Of a stretch of DNA of 64,000 bases, positions 41,449-50,513 are shown piece after piece (within the stretch, counting starts at the first letter, position 1; the number at the start of each line of letters is the position of its first letter). Under the pieces are notes generated by a model. That model had not been told where the DNA came from. It did no database searches and saw nothing but the letters and a program-made list of their open reading frames with translations. The DNA lies in assembly GCF_900143565.1 (NCBI RefSeq), contig NZ_FREX01000004.1:373147-437146 (forward strand), in the 5' to 3' direction. A program made the position numbers and the translations under genes. The stretch comes from Pseudovibrio sp. Alg231-02. Lineage in GTDB: Bacteria > Pseudomonadota > Alphaproteobacteria > Rhizobiales > Stappiaceae.

Positions 41449-42663
41449 TTAGTGAGCGGATCCTGCAAGGCCAATTCCGATTGCAAGGCCAAGCCATGCT
41501 TTCACTCGAAGGCCTACTGCTTTGATGACGCCGAGGGCTGAGATTACGTGGGCCGTTACACCGCCTGACATGTCGCCTTTCAGGTCTGTTGTATAGGTCT
41601 GCACAACACATCCACTGCCTGGGACCAGATACTTCTGGTGTTCCGGGTAGACCAGATCGAGGTGAGCGACGACCTGACCACGTTTGGCGCGTTCTCCTGG
41701 TTCCATCAGCTTGCCGGATGGTGCCATCTGGCCGGAGGAGATTGACTTTTGAATGCGAGAGATCCGTGCTGGTAGAACCGTGTGGAACATCGCAATGTTA
41801 AAGTTACTTTCACAGGCGATCTCAGCTGCCATGCCTTCGTAAAGTTCAGTGCGGGAAACCTGAGAGAAACCAGCAACCACACGAGAACCTTCCTTTTGGG
41901 TTCGGTCCGGGATGATCACCATGGCCGGAGCCATTGCTGCCTGTGCTGCTCGGGCTCCAACATGCAGGGTCACTTGCTCAACAACACCATCAACCAGACT
42001 GTAAACCCGTGTCTTTTTCAGTTCTATTTCAGCCTGCTCAAGTGTGGACTGGGCACTTGCCAGTTGTGATGGAAGAGTAGAGTGCGCTTGCACTTTTGCA
42101 GCTTCCAGTTTTGCTTTCGCTGCTTTCACATCTGCCACACTAGTGTCTCGCTGCGAAATCGCACGTTCCAATCGGGCTCGCTGGAAGGCTGCAGAGTTTT
42201 TCATCTTAAGCTCTTCGTGGTCCGCCAATGTCATCTCAGCCTGATTCAGACCTGTTTTGGCTGCATCCAGCGCTGCATCTGCAGTTTCCACTTCCAGATG
42301 TGCGGTTTTGATAGCGCTTTTGATTTCGTCAATCTTGCGGTTTGCATGATCAACTTTGGCCTTTTCCATTGCACTTTCTGTACTGAACAGCGGGTCGCCA
42401 ACTTTGACACGGTCGCCACCAGTGACGAAGACCTCCGTGACTGTTCCGCCGTTTTCGGCAACAACAGGAACCGTTTTGAAAGGCACGATGCCAGTGAACG
42501 ACTTCGGGTAGTAATAGAACACCGCAAAGAAGACGGCGAGAGCCATAAACACCCATAAAACCAAGGCATAATGCACGTTGTAAAGAGTAATCGGCATGCC
42601 CTTCCAGCGCAGGTACCATACCCGCAGCACGAAAGGAAAAGAGGTGACAAGAAGCTCAATCAT
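41449..42663 (-). CDS. HlyD/EmrA-family periplasmic adaptor protein
   Basis: This 404-residue inner-membrane-anchored adaptor has an N-terminal membrane helix (about residues 32-52) and a lipoyl-like half-motif at VPVVAENGGTVTEVFVTGGDRVKVGDPLF. A long coiled-coil hairpin (about 105-205) and a beta-barrel/membrane-proximal domain with SLVDGVVEQVTLHVG follow. Such proteins join an inner-membrane pump to an outer-membrane channel. No pump or channel gene is adjacent; instead a small membrane-protein gene overlaps its start by ATGA, as in some YibH-YibI-type pairs. Confidence 0.85.
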   Translation of the reverse strand: MIELLVTSFPFVLRVWYLRWKGMPITLYNVHYALVLWVFMALAVFFAVFYYYPKSFTGIVPFKTVPVVAENGGTVTEVFVTGGDRVKVGDPLFSTESAMEKAKVDHANRKIDEIKSAIKTAHLEVETADAALDAAKTGLNQAEMTLADHEELKMKNSAAFQRARLERAISQRDTSVADVKAAKAKLEAAKVQAHSTLPSQLASAQSTLEQAEIELKKTRVYSLVDGVVEQVTLHVGARAAQAAMAPAMVIIPDRTQKEGSRVVAGFSQVSRTELYEGMAAEIACESNFNIAMFHTVLPARISRIQKSISSGQMAPSGKLMEPGERAKRGQVVAHLDLVYPEHQKYLVPGSGCVVQTYTTDLKGDMSGGVTAHVISALGVIKAVGLRVKAWLGLAIGIGLAGSAH

Positions 42664-43040
42664 TTGTTTGCCTCCTGCATTTTAGGAGTCCACCACAGCA
42701 TAAAATCGCGAGCGATCGCTGTAAGGATCAGGGAGGCCGGAAGCAAAATGCTGAAATGAGACAGGGCCGGCATAACTTCATAGGCAAGGGCTACAGTCAA
42801 CATCACTGGCACTGTTGTGCGAAGCGGTGTTCCCTTTGCCTTGTGTTCCGCATAGCGGTCAAAGCGGGAATAAAGATGCACAATCAAAAGAAAGGCCAGA
42901 AAGAAAACAACAATACTGACAATGGAGTAACTGTCAGATTCTCCTGGTGGAACCCACCAGCGTGGTTCACCACCTGCCGCTGAGGCTTCGGTGGTTAATG
43001 CGCCAACTACCATGACGCTTGAAAGGATGATCGACTTCAC
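42660..43040 (-). CDS. Small inner-membrane protein paired with HlyD adaptor
   Basis: This 126-residue protein has an N-terminal signal-like segment (SSVMVVGALTTEASAAGG) and then two to three hydrophobic helices (SIVSIVVFFLAFLLIVHLY and VPVMLTVALAYEVMP). Two-gene units of a small membrane protein with an HlyD-like adaptor are known in enterobacteria (YiaW/YiaV, YibI/YibH), which I offer only as an analogy. It overlaps the adaptor gene by 4 bases. Function unknown. Confidence 0.65.
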   Translation of the reverse strand: MKSIILSSVMVVGALTTEASAAGGEPRWWVPPGESDSYSIVSIVVFFLAFLLIVHLYSRFDRYAEHKAKGTPLRTTVPVMLTVALAYEVMPALSHFSILLPASLILTAIARDFMLWWTPKMQEANK

Positions 43041-43233
43041 GGTGAATGTCCTTTGCTTTGATTAGAAAGCTACCGTCCTAGGCAGCACCGTTTGTTGATG
43101 TTCGTAAATTAACGTATGAGCAAAGGACGTTCTTTAGAGTTCTGGCCATCGATTTTTGATTTCTGGACATTTGAGAGGCTAATCGACGCAAAAGAATGTT
43201 GAGGCGCCCCTCTCAGGCAGATTGGAAGTCAGC

Positions 43234-44241
43234 ATGACACGCATAAGCGCCTACCGATTGCGCCATGCAGCGCAAGTATATGGGCGGGAGCCAAACGCGG
43301 CTCTCGGCTTTGACAAGATCCTGGAGGCTGTCGGTGTTTCAGTGGAAGAGCTGAGCAACGCAACAGCCAGAATAGATCTGCAACGAGAAGCCGCCGCGCT
43401 GGAAACAGCCTGCGAGGCATTGGAGGACCCAACCTTCGCGGCTCGCGCTGGCCTCGCATCACCGGGAGCGAAGACACTACTGGCGTATTTGGCTCAGGCC
43501 AGTGACAACATCGGACAGGTGTTTCGCTTCGCGCAAAAATACTACGCATTGGAAGACCCGGATCTTCGCTTTGATCTGGATGGCAGTGAAGCTGAGCCCA
43601 CCATTTGCCTGAGCAGTGACATTCTCAGCGCGCATCAATTCCCAAGACATCGCGAGTTTCTGGTGTTTGGCTTGCTCAAGCGCACAGAGCAAATTGCAGG
43701 TGATGGCTTTGGAAAGATGTCCGTCATGTTGGAATGTGAGGACACAGAGCACTGCGCGCGTCTTTCTGAGTTGGCAGACTGCGAGGTTACAGGCGTTCAA
43801 TCAATCAACGGCGTGAGGTTGCCCACTGGTGGGTTCGAGTTTCAGATCGCCACTTCCGACACAGCTTTGCGAGAGCATTTGCTGAAACATGGAGAGGAAC
43901 GACTGAGCCAGTTGCCGCAAAACCGAACCGGCCTGTCTGCCAAAGTCATCAAACTGGTGCGCTCCCGCTTACCCGGCAGCCTGCCGAGCGGTGATGAGGT
44001 TGCCAAAGAACTCTGCATGACCCGCCGGACCCTGACGCGCAAACTCTCCGAGGAAGGCACCAACTTCAAGTCTCTGGTGGAATCTGCCCGTTGCGATCTG
44101 GCAAAGCGCTTGCTGGTGGGAACAGACAGCATCGCCCAGGTCGCCTTCCTGCTCGACTTCGCCGACCAAGCTGCCTTCTCCGTCGCCTTCAAACGCTGGA
44201 CCGGCGCCACCCCCGCAGTATTCCGCAAGGCGAAGACGTAG
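43234..44241 (+). CDS. AraC-family transcriptional regulator
   Basis: This 335-residue regulator has an N-terminal ligand domain of the OruR/ArgR-like type (about residues 1-190) and two C-terminal helix-turn-helix units (SGDEVAKELCMTRRTLTRKLSEEG and SIAQVAFLLDFADQAAFSVAFKRWTGATPAVFR, about 250-330). ATG 43234 follows GGAAGTCAGC. It is divergent from the small membrane protein/HlyD operon across about 190 bases, so it may control it. Confidence 0.88.
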   Translation: MTRISAYRLRHAAQVYGREPNAALGFDKILEAVGVSVEELSNATARIDLQREAAALETACEALEDPTFAARAGLASPGAKTLLAYLAQASDNIGQVFRFAQKYYALEDPDLRFDLDGSEAEPTICLSSDILSAHQFPRHREFLVFGLLKRTEQIAGDGFGKMSVMLECEDTEHCARLSELADCEVTGVQSINGVRLPTGGFEFQIATSDTALREHLLKHGEERLSQLPQNRTGLSAKVIKLVRSRLPGSLPSGDEVAKELCMTRRTLTRKLSEEGTNFKSLVESARCDLAKRLLVGTDSIAQVAFLLDFADQAAFSVAFKRWTGATPAVFRKAKT

Positions 44242-44268
44242 AGAACATGAGCCTTTGCAAAACCTCCC

Positions 44269-45162
44269 CTACTTCGCCAGCAGGTCGGAGGTGCTTAGGA
44301 GGTCCATGAAGGTGCGGACGTTGAGGGAGAGTTGTTTGCTGCTGGGGTAGATGGCGTAAAGGCCTTGTGTTGGGGTAGTGTAGCCTGTCAGGATGTGTAT
44401 CAGCGCTCCGGTTTGCAGAGCCTCCTCGGCTGCTCTTTCCGGAAGTAGGGCGACGCCAATTCCCAAAGCGGCAGCACTGGATGCCATGGAGATGCTTTGG
44501 GCAGCCAGCCTTGGTTTATGCCGTGCGAAAAATTCTGTGCCTTTGCCGTTCACCATGCGCCATGTGGTCTGCCCCAATGTGGCTCCGTGAACAATGGAAG
44601 GAAACTCTGCCAGATCCTCCAGCTTTTTCGGCTCTCCTAAAACCTCCAGAAGCTTTGGACTGGCGCAGAGAATGCGGTGGGTGGAGGACAGTTTGCGGGC
44701 TATCAACGATGAATCCTGCAACTCGCCGAAGCGTAGCGCCAGATCAATCCGCTCCTCAATCAGGTCTACATATTCATCGCTCAGCAACAACTCCACTCTG
44801 GTTTTGGGATAGCGGGCAAGATACGTCGCCACCACATCACCAAAGGCTCCCTCCCCAAATGCAGCCGGGGCCGCGATGCGCAAGATGCCTGAGGGCGTTG
44901 CCGTGCTTTCATCCACCAGCTGGGTTGCTGCGGAAAGCTCATCCACGCCGCGCTTGCACCGCTCATAAAAGGATCGCCCGATGTCCGTAAGGGTGACTTT
45001 GCGCGTTGTCCGGTGAAACAAGCGCACGCCGAGGCTTTCCTCCAGAATGCTGATCTTGCGACTGATGCTGCCTTTGGGTATGCCAATGACCTCTGCCCCA
45101 CCGGAAAATGTACCCGCATCCGCGACAGCTACAAAGGCTGCGATTGCATTCAGATCAGCCAT
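44269..45162 (-). CDS. LysR-family transcriptional regulator
   Basis: This 297-residue regulator has its N-terminal helix-turn-helix at about residues 18-40 (FSGGAEVIGIPKGSISRKISILEE) and an effector domain with the FHRTTRKVTLTDIG link. It is divergent from the secreted isochorismatase-like hydrolase, GST and MATE genes, which it probably controls in response to a toxic or electrophilic compound. The start ATG lies 138 bases from the hydrolase start. Confidence 0.88.
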   Translation of the reverse strand: MADLNAIAAFVAVADAGTFSGGAEVIGIPKGSISRKISILEESLGVRLFHRTTRKVTLTDIGRSFYERCKRGVDELSAATQLVDESTATPSGILRIAAPAAFGEGAFGDVVATYLARYPKTRVELLLSDEYVDLIEERIDLALRFGELQDSSLIARKLSSTHRILCASPKLLEVLGEPKKLEDLAEFPSIVHGATLGQTTWRMVNGKGTEFFARHKPRLAAQSISMASSAAALGIGVALLPERAAEEALQTGALIHILTGYTTPTQGLYAIYPSSKQLSLNVRTFMDLLSTSDLLAK

Positions 45163-45300
45163 ATCTGCCCCATCTCATTAACTCATATAGGAAACAGTAA
45201 AGCGCATTTAGTGCAGATTGTGCAACAATAAATTCTCACCTAATTTTCCCCTACAGCAAGTTCATCACACAAGAACAACTCAAACCACGAGGAACATCAG

Positions 45301-46056
45301 ATGTTCTCAGCATTGAAGCCAGTGATCGCAGCCGTAGGGATTGCACTCTTTTCAACCAGTTTGCCGGCCCTTGCCGACGCACCAAAGATCAAGACCGTGA
45401 ACGGTGTCGCGTCTTACCCGGAAGGGTATCAAGGCACTCCGGTTCGGGCAGCGGATGAAGATCCATTTCTGTCCCCCACAAACTCTGCACTCATCCTCAT
45501 CGACTACCAACCGCCAATTCTGGCAGGGGTTAAGAACATTGATCATGAAACGCTGATCAACAACACAACCGGCCTCATCAAAACCGCCGTCATCTACGAT
45601 ATCCCGATCATCTTCAGCCACGTTGCCGTGGGGTTGAACGGGTATGACCCGATGATTGAAGAGCTGCAGAAGCTTGCTCCAAATGCCGTTTTTATTGACC
45701 GCACAAGCGTCAACGCCTGGGAAGAGCCAGAGTTTGTTGAAGCGGTGAAAGCAACCGGACGCAAAAAGCTCATCATGGGCGGTCTCTGGACGGATGTCTG
45801 CCTCGCCTATCCTGCAATTGAAGCAGAGGCAGCTGGCTATGATGTGTATGTGCCAGAAGACGCCGTCGGTTCCATCACCCAGCTCAGCCACGAAAACGGC
45901 ATGCGCCGCATGATTGAAGCCGGCGTCGAGCCAATCACCTGGAACGTTGTTCCTGCTGAACTGCAGCGCGACCATGCCCGCACCGACAAGCTGCAAGCTG
46001 TCACCCGCGTCTTCATGGAGCACCTGTTCAAAGTGGATCCTGACCAGACCTGGTGA
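45301..46056 (+). CDS. Exported isochorismatase-family cysteine hydrolase
   Basis: This 251-residue protein has a signal peptide ending at LPALA, unusual for a family that is normally cytosolic. The fold markers are LILIDYQ (Asp), an IIFSHVAV strand and GGLWTDVCLAYPA (nucleophile Cys). It resembles YcaC-like hydrolases of unclear substrate. ATG 45301 follows GAGGAACATC. It begins a probable LysR-controlled set with a GST and a MATE pump, which points to defence against a toxic organic compound. Confidence 0.82.
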   Translation: MFSALKPVIAAVGIALFSTSLPALADAPKIKTVNGVASYPEGYQGTPVRAADEDPFLSPTNSALILIDYQPPILAGVKNIDHETLINNTTGLIKTAVIYDIPIIFSHVAVGLNGYDPMIEELQKLAPNAVFIDRTSVNAWEEPEFVEAVKATGRKKLIMGGLWTDVCLAYPAIEAEAAGYDVYVPEDAVGSITQLSHENGMRRMIEAGVEPITWNVVPAELQRDHARTDKLQAVTRVFMEHLFKVDPDQTW

Positions 46057-46125
46057 CCAGCAATATTGGGGAGCAGAAGCTCCCCTACCAACCCAATCAA
46101 ACCCATAGTTAAAGCGAGAGATCCC

Positions 46126-46761
46126 ATGAAACTCTATTCAGCCCCTGGTACTTGCGCCACCGCCATGCACATCGCTCTTGAATGGATCGGCAAGCCTTAT
46201 GAAGTCGAGCACGTCGATTTCCCGACCATGAAGTCTGAAGAGTATCTCAAACTAAACCCGTCTGGTGTTGTGCCAACACTGGTGGATGGTGACCTTGCTC
46301 TGCCAGAAGGTATGGCAATCCTCCTGCATCTGCTGGATCAGAACCCGCAAGCGAACATTGGACCAGCCGCAGGCACTGCAGACAGAGTGCATCTGCACCG
46401 TTGGCTTGCCTACCTTTCCGGCACGCTGCACCCGTATTTCTGGCCAGTGTTCATGCCAATGCGCTTCACCACAGATGCAAATGGCTATGACGACGTGAAA
46501 GCCGCTGCAAAGCAGCTGGTCGACAAAGCTCTGACGCAGATTGACCAGCATCTTGAAGGCCGGGACTGGATGGTTGGCGAGACAAAATCCGTTGCAGATG
46601 CCTTCCTCTACGCCATGGCAAGCTGGGCCTATGGGTTTAAAAAGCCAACATCTGAGTACAAGAACATCGACGCTCTGGTGCGCAAACTGGCCGCTGATCC
46701 CGCTGTTCAACAAGTTCACGCAGCACAAGGGACATCCCCAAAAGTCCCTGTTGCTGCCTGA
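46126..46761 (+). CDS. Glutathione S-transferase
   Basis: This 211-residue cytosolic GST has an N-terminal thioredoxin fold with KLYSAPGTCATAMHIALEW, where Ser/Cys near residues 5-10 suit beta-class GSTs. NPSGVVPTLVDGDLALPEGMAILLHL carries the cis-Pro and glutathione-binding acidic/Gly region. The helical domain carries the N-capping-type sequence SVADAFLYAMASW. It follows the isochorismatase-like gene by 70 bases. It would conjugate glutathione to electrophiles. Confidence 0.87.
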   Translation: MKLYSAPGTCATAMHIALEWIGKPYEVEHVDFPTMKSEEYLKLNPSGVVPTLVDGDLALPEGMAILLHLLDQNPQANIGPAAGTADRVHLHRWLAYLSGTLHPYFWPVFMPMRFTTDANGYDDVKAAAKQLVDKALTQIDQHLEGRDWMVGETKSVADAFLYAMASWAYGFKKPTSEYKNIDALVRKLAADPAVQQVHAAQGTSPKVPVAA

Positions 46762-46874
46762 TGGCCCTCCAATAACGACATAGGGGCCGAAGCGCCCTCG
46801 GGTGGTGACAGTTTCTCCGCCCGGGGGCGTCTGATCCGACCTTGCATGCCATCCCAAAGCCAGTGAGAGACCCC

Positions 46875-48278
46875 ATGAACACGCAGTCCAACCCCATGAT
46901 GGAAGTACCCGTCAACACAATGCTTTTGCGCATGGCAGCCCCCATCAGCCTTGGCATGCTTTCCACCTTCCTGTTCCAGATCGTCGACAGCTATTTTGTC
47001 GGCAAGCTGGGGTCCAATGAACTGGCGGCTCTGGCGTTCTCCTCCAGTGCTTTCTTTCTGTTTGCCGCAGTGTTCATGGGGTTTTCAGTTGGCGTTTCCT
47101 CGGTCATCGCCAAGGCGGTCGGTTCCGGTGAACGCCAGAAGGCCAAAATGCTGACCATGGTGTCTCTGGCGCTTGTGGTCCTTGTCGCCGTTTCTCTCAG
47201 CTTTGCCGGGCGCGCGTTTGTTGGCCCGACGTTCTCCGCACTTGGTGCTTCAAAGGACATCCTTCCTTTGCTCGATGCATACATGGGCACGCTTTATCTG
47301 GGTCTCCCACTGCTGATGCTTGGCATTGTTGGCAGTGGCGCAGCGCGGGCTGTTGGCATCACCAAGCAAACGGAAGTGGTTTTTGGCATTTCCGGTGTGA
47401 TCAATCTGGTCTTTGACTATCTGCTCATCTTCGGCATTGGCCCGTTTCCTGAGCTGGGTCTGGCAGGGGCGGCCTGGGCTACAGTGCTGTCCTTTGGCTT
47501 CATTTTTCTGGGTGTGATGTTCATCCTCACCCGGCAAAACCTGATTGGCTTGAGCAAACTTGACGGCGCGCTGTCTGGCCTTGCGGAAATTCTGAAGTTC
47601 TCTCTTTCAACAATCTCCATGCAGATGCTTGTGCCAACCACCGGCATTTTCACAACCTTCCTGCTGGCTGATTATGGGTCGCAGGCTGTTGCCGCCTTTG
47701 GGATTGTTGGCCGAATTGAATCCCTCGCCCTGATCGGCATCTTCGCCGTTTCCATGGCCGTCACCCCGTTCATTGCGCAAAACTTTGGGGCGAAGGAACA
47801 TGAACGTATCGACCAGGCGGTCATCTTTGCAGGCAAAGCCTCGTTTTATCTCGGCATCCTTCTGTTCGCCATCCTCGCTCTGCTTGGCCCTTCCATCGCA
47901 ACCATTTTCTCTGATGATCCAGCAGTCATCAATTTCGTGAGCATCTACTTCAAGATCGTTGCAGTCTCCTACGCATTTCAAGGTCTTGTCGCAGTCACCG
48001 TCGCCATCTTCAACGGCCTGCAGATGCCGCGCATTGCACTGAAGATTATGCTGGTGCGCACCTTCGTGCTGGTCTTCCCGTTGCTCTTCATAGGTTCAAA
48101 GCTTGGGCTCTGGTGGATCCTCGCAGGTCTTGCAGTCGGTAACATCCTCGCCGCCACCTATGCCGCATACCTGATGCGCCAGTCCGAACGAAAATGGAAC
48201 CGCCCCACTGCAAAGGCAAAACCGTGGTTGGAGTTTGGGCAGGATCTGAGGAAGCTAATTTCAATTGCAAAGAGCTAA
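46875..48278 (+). CDS. MATE-family efflux transporter
   Basis: This 467-residue inner-membrane protein has 12 hydrophobic segments and the two-fold repeat of MATE pumps. Markers are TMLLRMAAPISLGMLSTFLFQIVDSYFVGKLG-type N-terminal helices and the C-terminal half with MAVTPFIAQNFGAKEHERI. It exports drugs or organic cations using sodium or protons. ATG 46875 follows a GAGAGACCCC stretch. It is the last gene of the LysR-linked defence set and ends before a terminator at 48283. Confidence 0.9.
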   Translation: MNTQSNPMMEVPVNTMLLRMAAPISLGMLSTFLFQIVDSYFVGKLGSNELAALAFSSSAFFLFAAVFMGFSVGVSSVIAKAVGSGERQKAKMLTMVSLALVVLVAVSLSFAGRAFVGPTFSALGASKDILPLLDAYMGTLYLGLPLLMLGIVGSGAARAVGITKQTEVVFGISGVINLVFDYLLIFGIGPFPELGLAGAAWATVLSFGFIFLGVMFILTRQNLIGLSKLDGALSGLAEILKFSLSTISMQMLVPTTGIFTTFLLADYGSQAVAAFGIVGRIESLALIGIFAVSMAVTPFIAQNFGAKEHERIDQAVIFAGKASFYLGILLFAILALLGPSIATIFSDDPAVINFVSIYFKIVAVSYAFQGLVAVTVAIFNGLQMPRIALKIMLVRTFVLVFPLLFIGSKLGLWWILAGLAVGNILAATYAAYLMRQSERKWNRPTAKAKPWLEFGQDLRKLISIAKS

Positions 48279-48282
48279 GACC

Positions 48283-48314
48283 AAAAAAGGCCTCTCGCGA
48301 TGAGAGGCCTTTTG
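48283..48314. terminator. Terminator after the MATE gene, copy 2 of duplicated sequence
   Basis: The same AAAAGGCCTCTC / GAGAGGCCTTTT stem with GCGAT loop as at 40801-40832, over 32 identical bases. It begins 5 bases after the MATE stop codon. Confidence 0.88.
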
Positions 48315-48344
48315 GTTTTTGTCTCAGATAACCGAGTAACGCTT

Positions 48345-48447
48345 AGAGCGTGTTGCGTTCATTTGCATTCACGCCTCACGCTCTAATTTCTTTACTTTCA
48401 GCGAATTCTTGTCGTTTGATTGAATTCAATCAAACGGAACGCGCTCT
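48345..48447 (-). repeat. Intergenic palindromic repeat element, longer copy
   Basis: A 103-bp element with similar ends in inverted orientation (AGAGCGTGTTGCGTT at left; AACGGAACGCGCTCT at right). It includes a perfect 22-base palindrome at 48414-48435 with arms GTTTGATTGAA/TTCAATCAAAC. Read on the minus strand, its first 48 bases match the plus strand at 49417-49464 closely. It abuts the stop codon of the ABC binding-protein gene. Confidence 0.7.
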
Positions 48448-49390
48448 AGTCGTAGAGGACTGCTGCGATTTCTGGGTCGTCTATGTTGGAGGCGTCGTAG
48501 TAGTAGAAGCCGGTGTCGATGTTGGATGGGACATCTTTGCCCTGTGAGGCCATGACGGCGGCTTTGACGGTTTCATATCCGATGCCGACCGGGTTCTGGG
48601 TGATCGCGCCTGCCATCAGTCCGCTGCGGACGGCGTCTTTTTGGGCGCGGCCAGAATCGTAACCGATGATCACAACATCTTTGCTGCCCATTTCACGAAC
48701 ACCGTTGGCTACACCGATGGCAGAACCTTCGTTGGTGCCGAAGATGCCTTTGATGTCCGGATTCGCGGTCAGGATCGCTTTGGTCAGCTCGGTGGATTTG
48801 AGCTGGTCGCCGCCGCCATACTGAACGGTGACAACTTCAATCTCCGGATAGTTTTTCATCTGGTTGAGGAAGCCATCACGGCGGTCGATGCCGGTGCGGC
48901 TGGTCTGGTCATGGGCAACCACGGCCACCTTACCGCTTTTACCGATCAGCTCTGCCATTTTGTCAGCTGCGAGATTGGCTGCGGCCACGTTGTCGGTTGC
49001 GGCCAAAGCCACCGGAATTTCACTCTCTACGCCGCTGTCAAATGCGATGATCGGAATACCAGCGGACTGTGCCTGACGCAGCAGTGGAATAGCGGCCTGA
49101 CTGTCCAGCGCGGCAAAGCCGATTGCTGCCGGGTTTTTCGCCAGCGCTGCGGCCAGCATGTCGATCTGGCGATCAACCATGGCTTCGCTGTCCGGGCCCT
49201 CAAAAGTGATTTCAACGTTCAGCTCAGCGGCTGCGTTATCTGCACCTGCCTTTACAGCCTGCCAAAACTGGTGCTGGAAGCCCTTGGAGATCAGCGGGAT
49301 GTAAACCTTATCCGCTGCGAATGAAAGCGAGCTGGTTGCAAGCAATGTTGCTGAGGCCAAAGCCCCAATCAGAGTACGACGTGTAAACAT
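48446..49390 (-). CDS. Ribose-type sugar ABC transporter substrate-binding protein
   Basis: This 314-residue periplasmic protein has a signal peptide ending near SFA (MFTRRTLIGALASATLL). It has the RbsB-like pattern: IPLISKGFQHQFWQAVKAG, KNPAAIGFAALDSQAA, FDSGVESEIPVAL, and IFGTNEGSAIGVANG. ATG 49390 follows GGGAGGAAATATT. It is the last gene of the minus-strand fucU-rbsA-rbsC-rbsB-like operon and is bracketed by two related repeat elements. The sugar is unknown; FucU suggests a sugar with anomers such as L-fucose. Confidence 0.9.
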   Translation of the reverse strand: MFTRRTLIGALASATLLATSSLSFAADKVYIPLISKGFQHQFWQAVKAGADNAAAELNVEITFEGPDSEAMVDRQIDMLAAALAKNPAAIGFAALDSQAAIPLLRQAQSAGIPIIAFDSGVESEIPVALAATDNVAAANLAADKMAELIGKSGKVAVVAHDQTSRTGIDRRDGFLNQMKNYPEIEVVTVQYGGGDQLKSTELTKAILTANPDIKGIFGTNEGSAIGVANGVREMGSKDVVIIGYDSGRAQKDAVRSGLMAGAITQNPVGIGYETVKAAVMASQGKDVPSNIDTGFYYYDASNIDDPEIAAVLYD

Positions 49391-49416
49391 AATATTTCCT
49401 CCCAATGAAATAATTC

Positions 49417-49464
49417 AGAGCGTGTTCCGCTGGATTGGATTCAATCAAACGATAAGAATTCGCT
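49417..49464 (+). repeat. Intergenic palindromic repeat element, shorter copy
   Basis: AGAGCGTGTTCCG... to ...AAGAATTCGCT (48 bp) is similar to the minus-strand read of 48447-48400, so the two copies are inverted relative to each other. It lies between the permease and binding-protein genes. Confidence 0.7.
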
Positions 49465-49502
49465 CCACTAAAGATGCTGGGACAAAAGCGCCCCAACCGC
49501 TT

Positions 49503-50513
49503 TTAAGCATGAGCTTTTTTCTTGCGGGCCATATCCGCATAGACGGCCAGAATGATGATCGCGCCTGTCACCACGGTCTGCCATTCCTGAGCAACAGAAA
49601 GCACACGCAGACCGTTGGTCAGCACCGCCATGATCAGTGCCCCGATCAGCGTTCCCATGATGGTGCCGCGACCACCGGCCAGAGACGTTCCGCCAATCAC
49701 CACAGCAGCGATTGCTTCCAGCTCATAGCCAAGACCAAGGGCTGGCTGAGCGGAATTGAGGCGGGACGCGATGAGAATTCCCGCAATACCGCAGATCCCA
49801 CCTGCAAGCGCGTAAATTCCCATTTTCCAGGCATCCGTGTTGACGCCGGACAGGCGCACGGATTCCTCGTTGGAGCCAAGTGCGAAGGTGTAGCGGCCCA
49901 GAACAGTTCTTCCCAGAACATAGGAAGCTGCAATCGCAACAAGGAACAGGATCAACACACCATTGGGGATCTGAAAGCCCGGAAAGACAGCACCGATCAC
50001 GGAGCCGCGGGAAATGAGATCAAACCCCGGCGTGTCGTTGAAATAAATTGGGCGTGTGCCGGAGATGACGAGGGACAGGCCCTTCAAAATCAGCATCATG
50101 CCAAGCGTTGCGATGAAGGGTGGCACCTTCATTTTGGCAACGAATGTGCCGGAACACAGACCGCAGAGCGCACCAGCGCCAATGGCAGCGACAACGCCAA
50201 GCGGCAGGGGCAGGCCCCAGTATGTGAGCACCACTCCGGCGATCACCGCACAGAAGGTCATCATGGTGCCGATGGAAAGATCAATACCGCCGGTGATGAT
50301 GATAAGCGTTGCTGCAATGGCCAGAACGCCGTTGACCGATGTCGCCTGCAAAATGGCGATCATGTTGGACATCTGCATGAAGTTTGGCGAGGCCAGACCA
50401 AAGCCGATAAGCAGCACAATCAAGCTGGCAAAGGCGAGCAGCTTCTGGTGTGCGCCGGAGCTCACAAAACGACCGATAAGGTTCTTTTGCGGGGTTAAGG
50501 TGGTGTCTGTCAT
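49503..50513 (-). CDS. Ribose-type sugar ABC transporter permease
   Basis: This 336-residue inner-membrane permease of the RbsC family has about 8-10 hydrophobic segments. Markers are [13 protein letters not shown] near residue 70, the [12 protein letters not shown] segment and [25 protein letters not shown] near the C-terminus. It overlaps the ATPase gene end by 4 bases, so the two are coupled. It forms the sugar channel with its ATPase partner RbsA-like protein. Confidence 0.92.
   Translation of the reverse strand: MTDTTLTPQKNLIGRFVSSGAHQKLLAFASLIVLLIGFGLASPNFMQMSNMIAILQATSVNGVLAIAATLIIITGGIDLSIGTMMTFCAVIAGVVLTYWGLPLPLGVVAAIGAGALCGLCSGTFVAKMKVPPFIATLGMMLILKGLSLVISGTRPIYFNDTPGFDLISRGSVIGAVFPGFQIPNGVLILFLVAIAASYVLGRTVLGRYTFALGSNEESVRLSGVNTDAWKMGIYALAGGICGIAGILIASRLNSAQPALGLGYELEAIAAVVIGGTSLAGGRGTIMGTLIGALIMAVLTNGLRVLSVAQEWQTVVTGAIIILAVYADMARKKKAHA

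Noticed and set aside
49422..50498. A 358-codon open frame on the plus strand
   Set aside because: It is antisense to the RbsC-like permease and has a low-hydrophobicity, His/Gln-rich translation without motifs.
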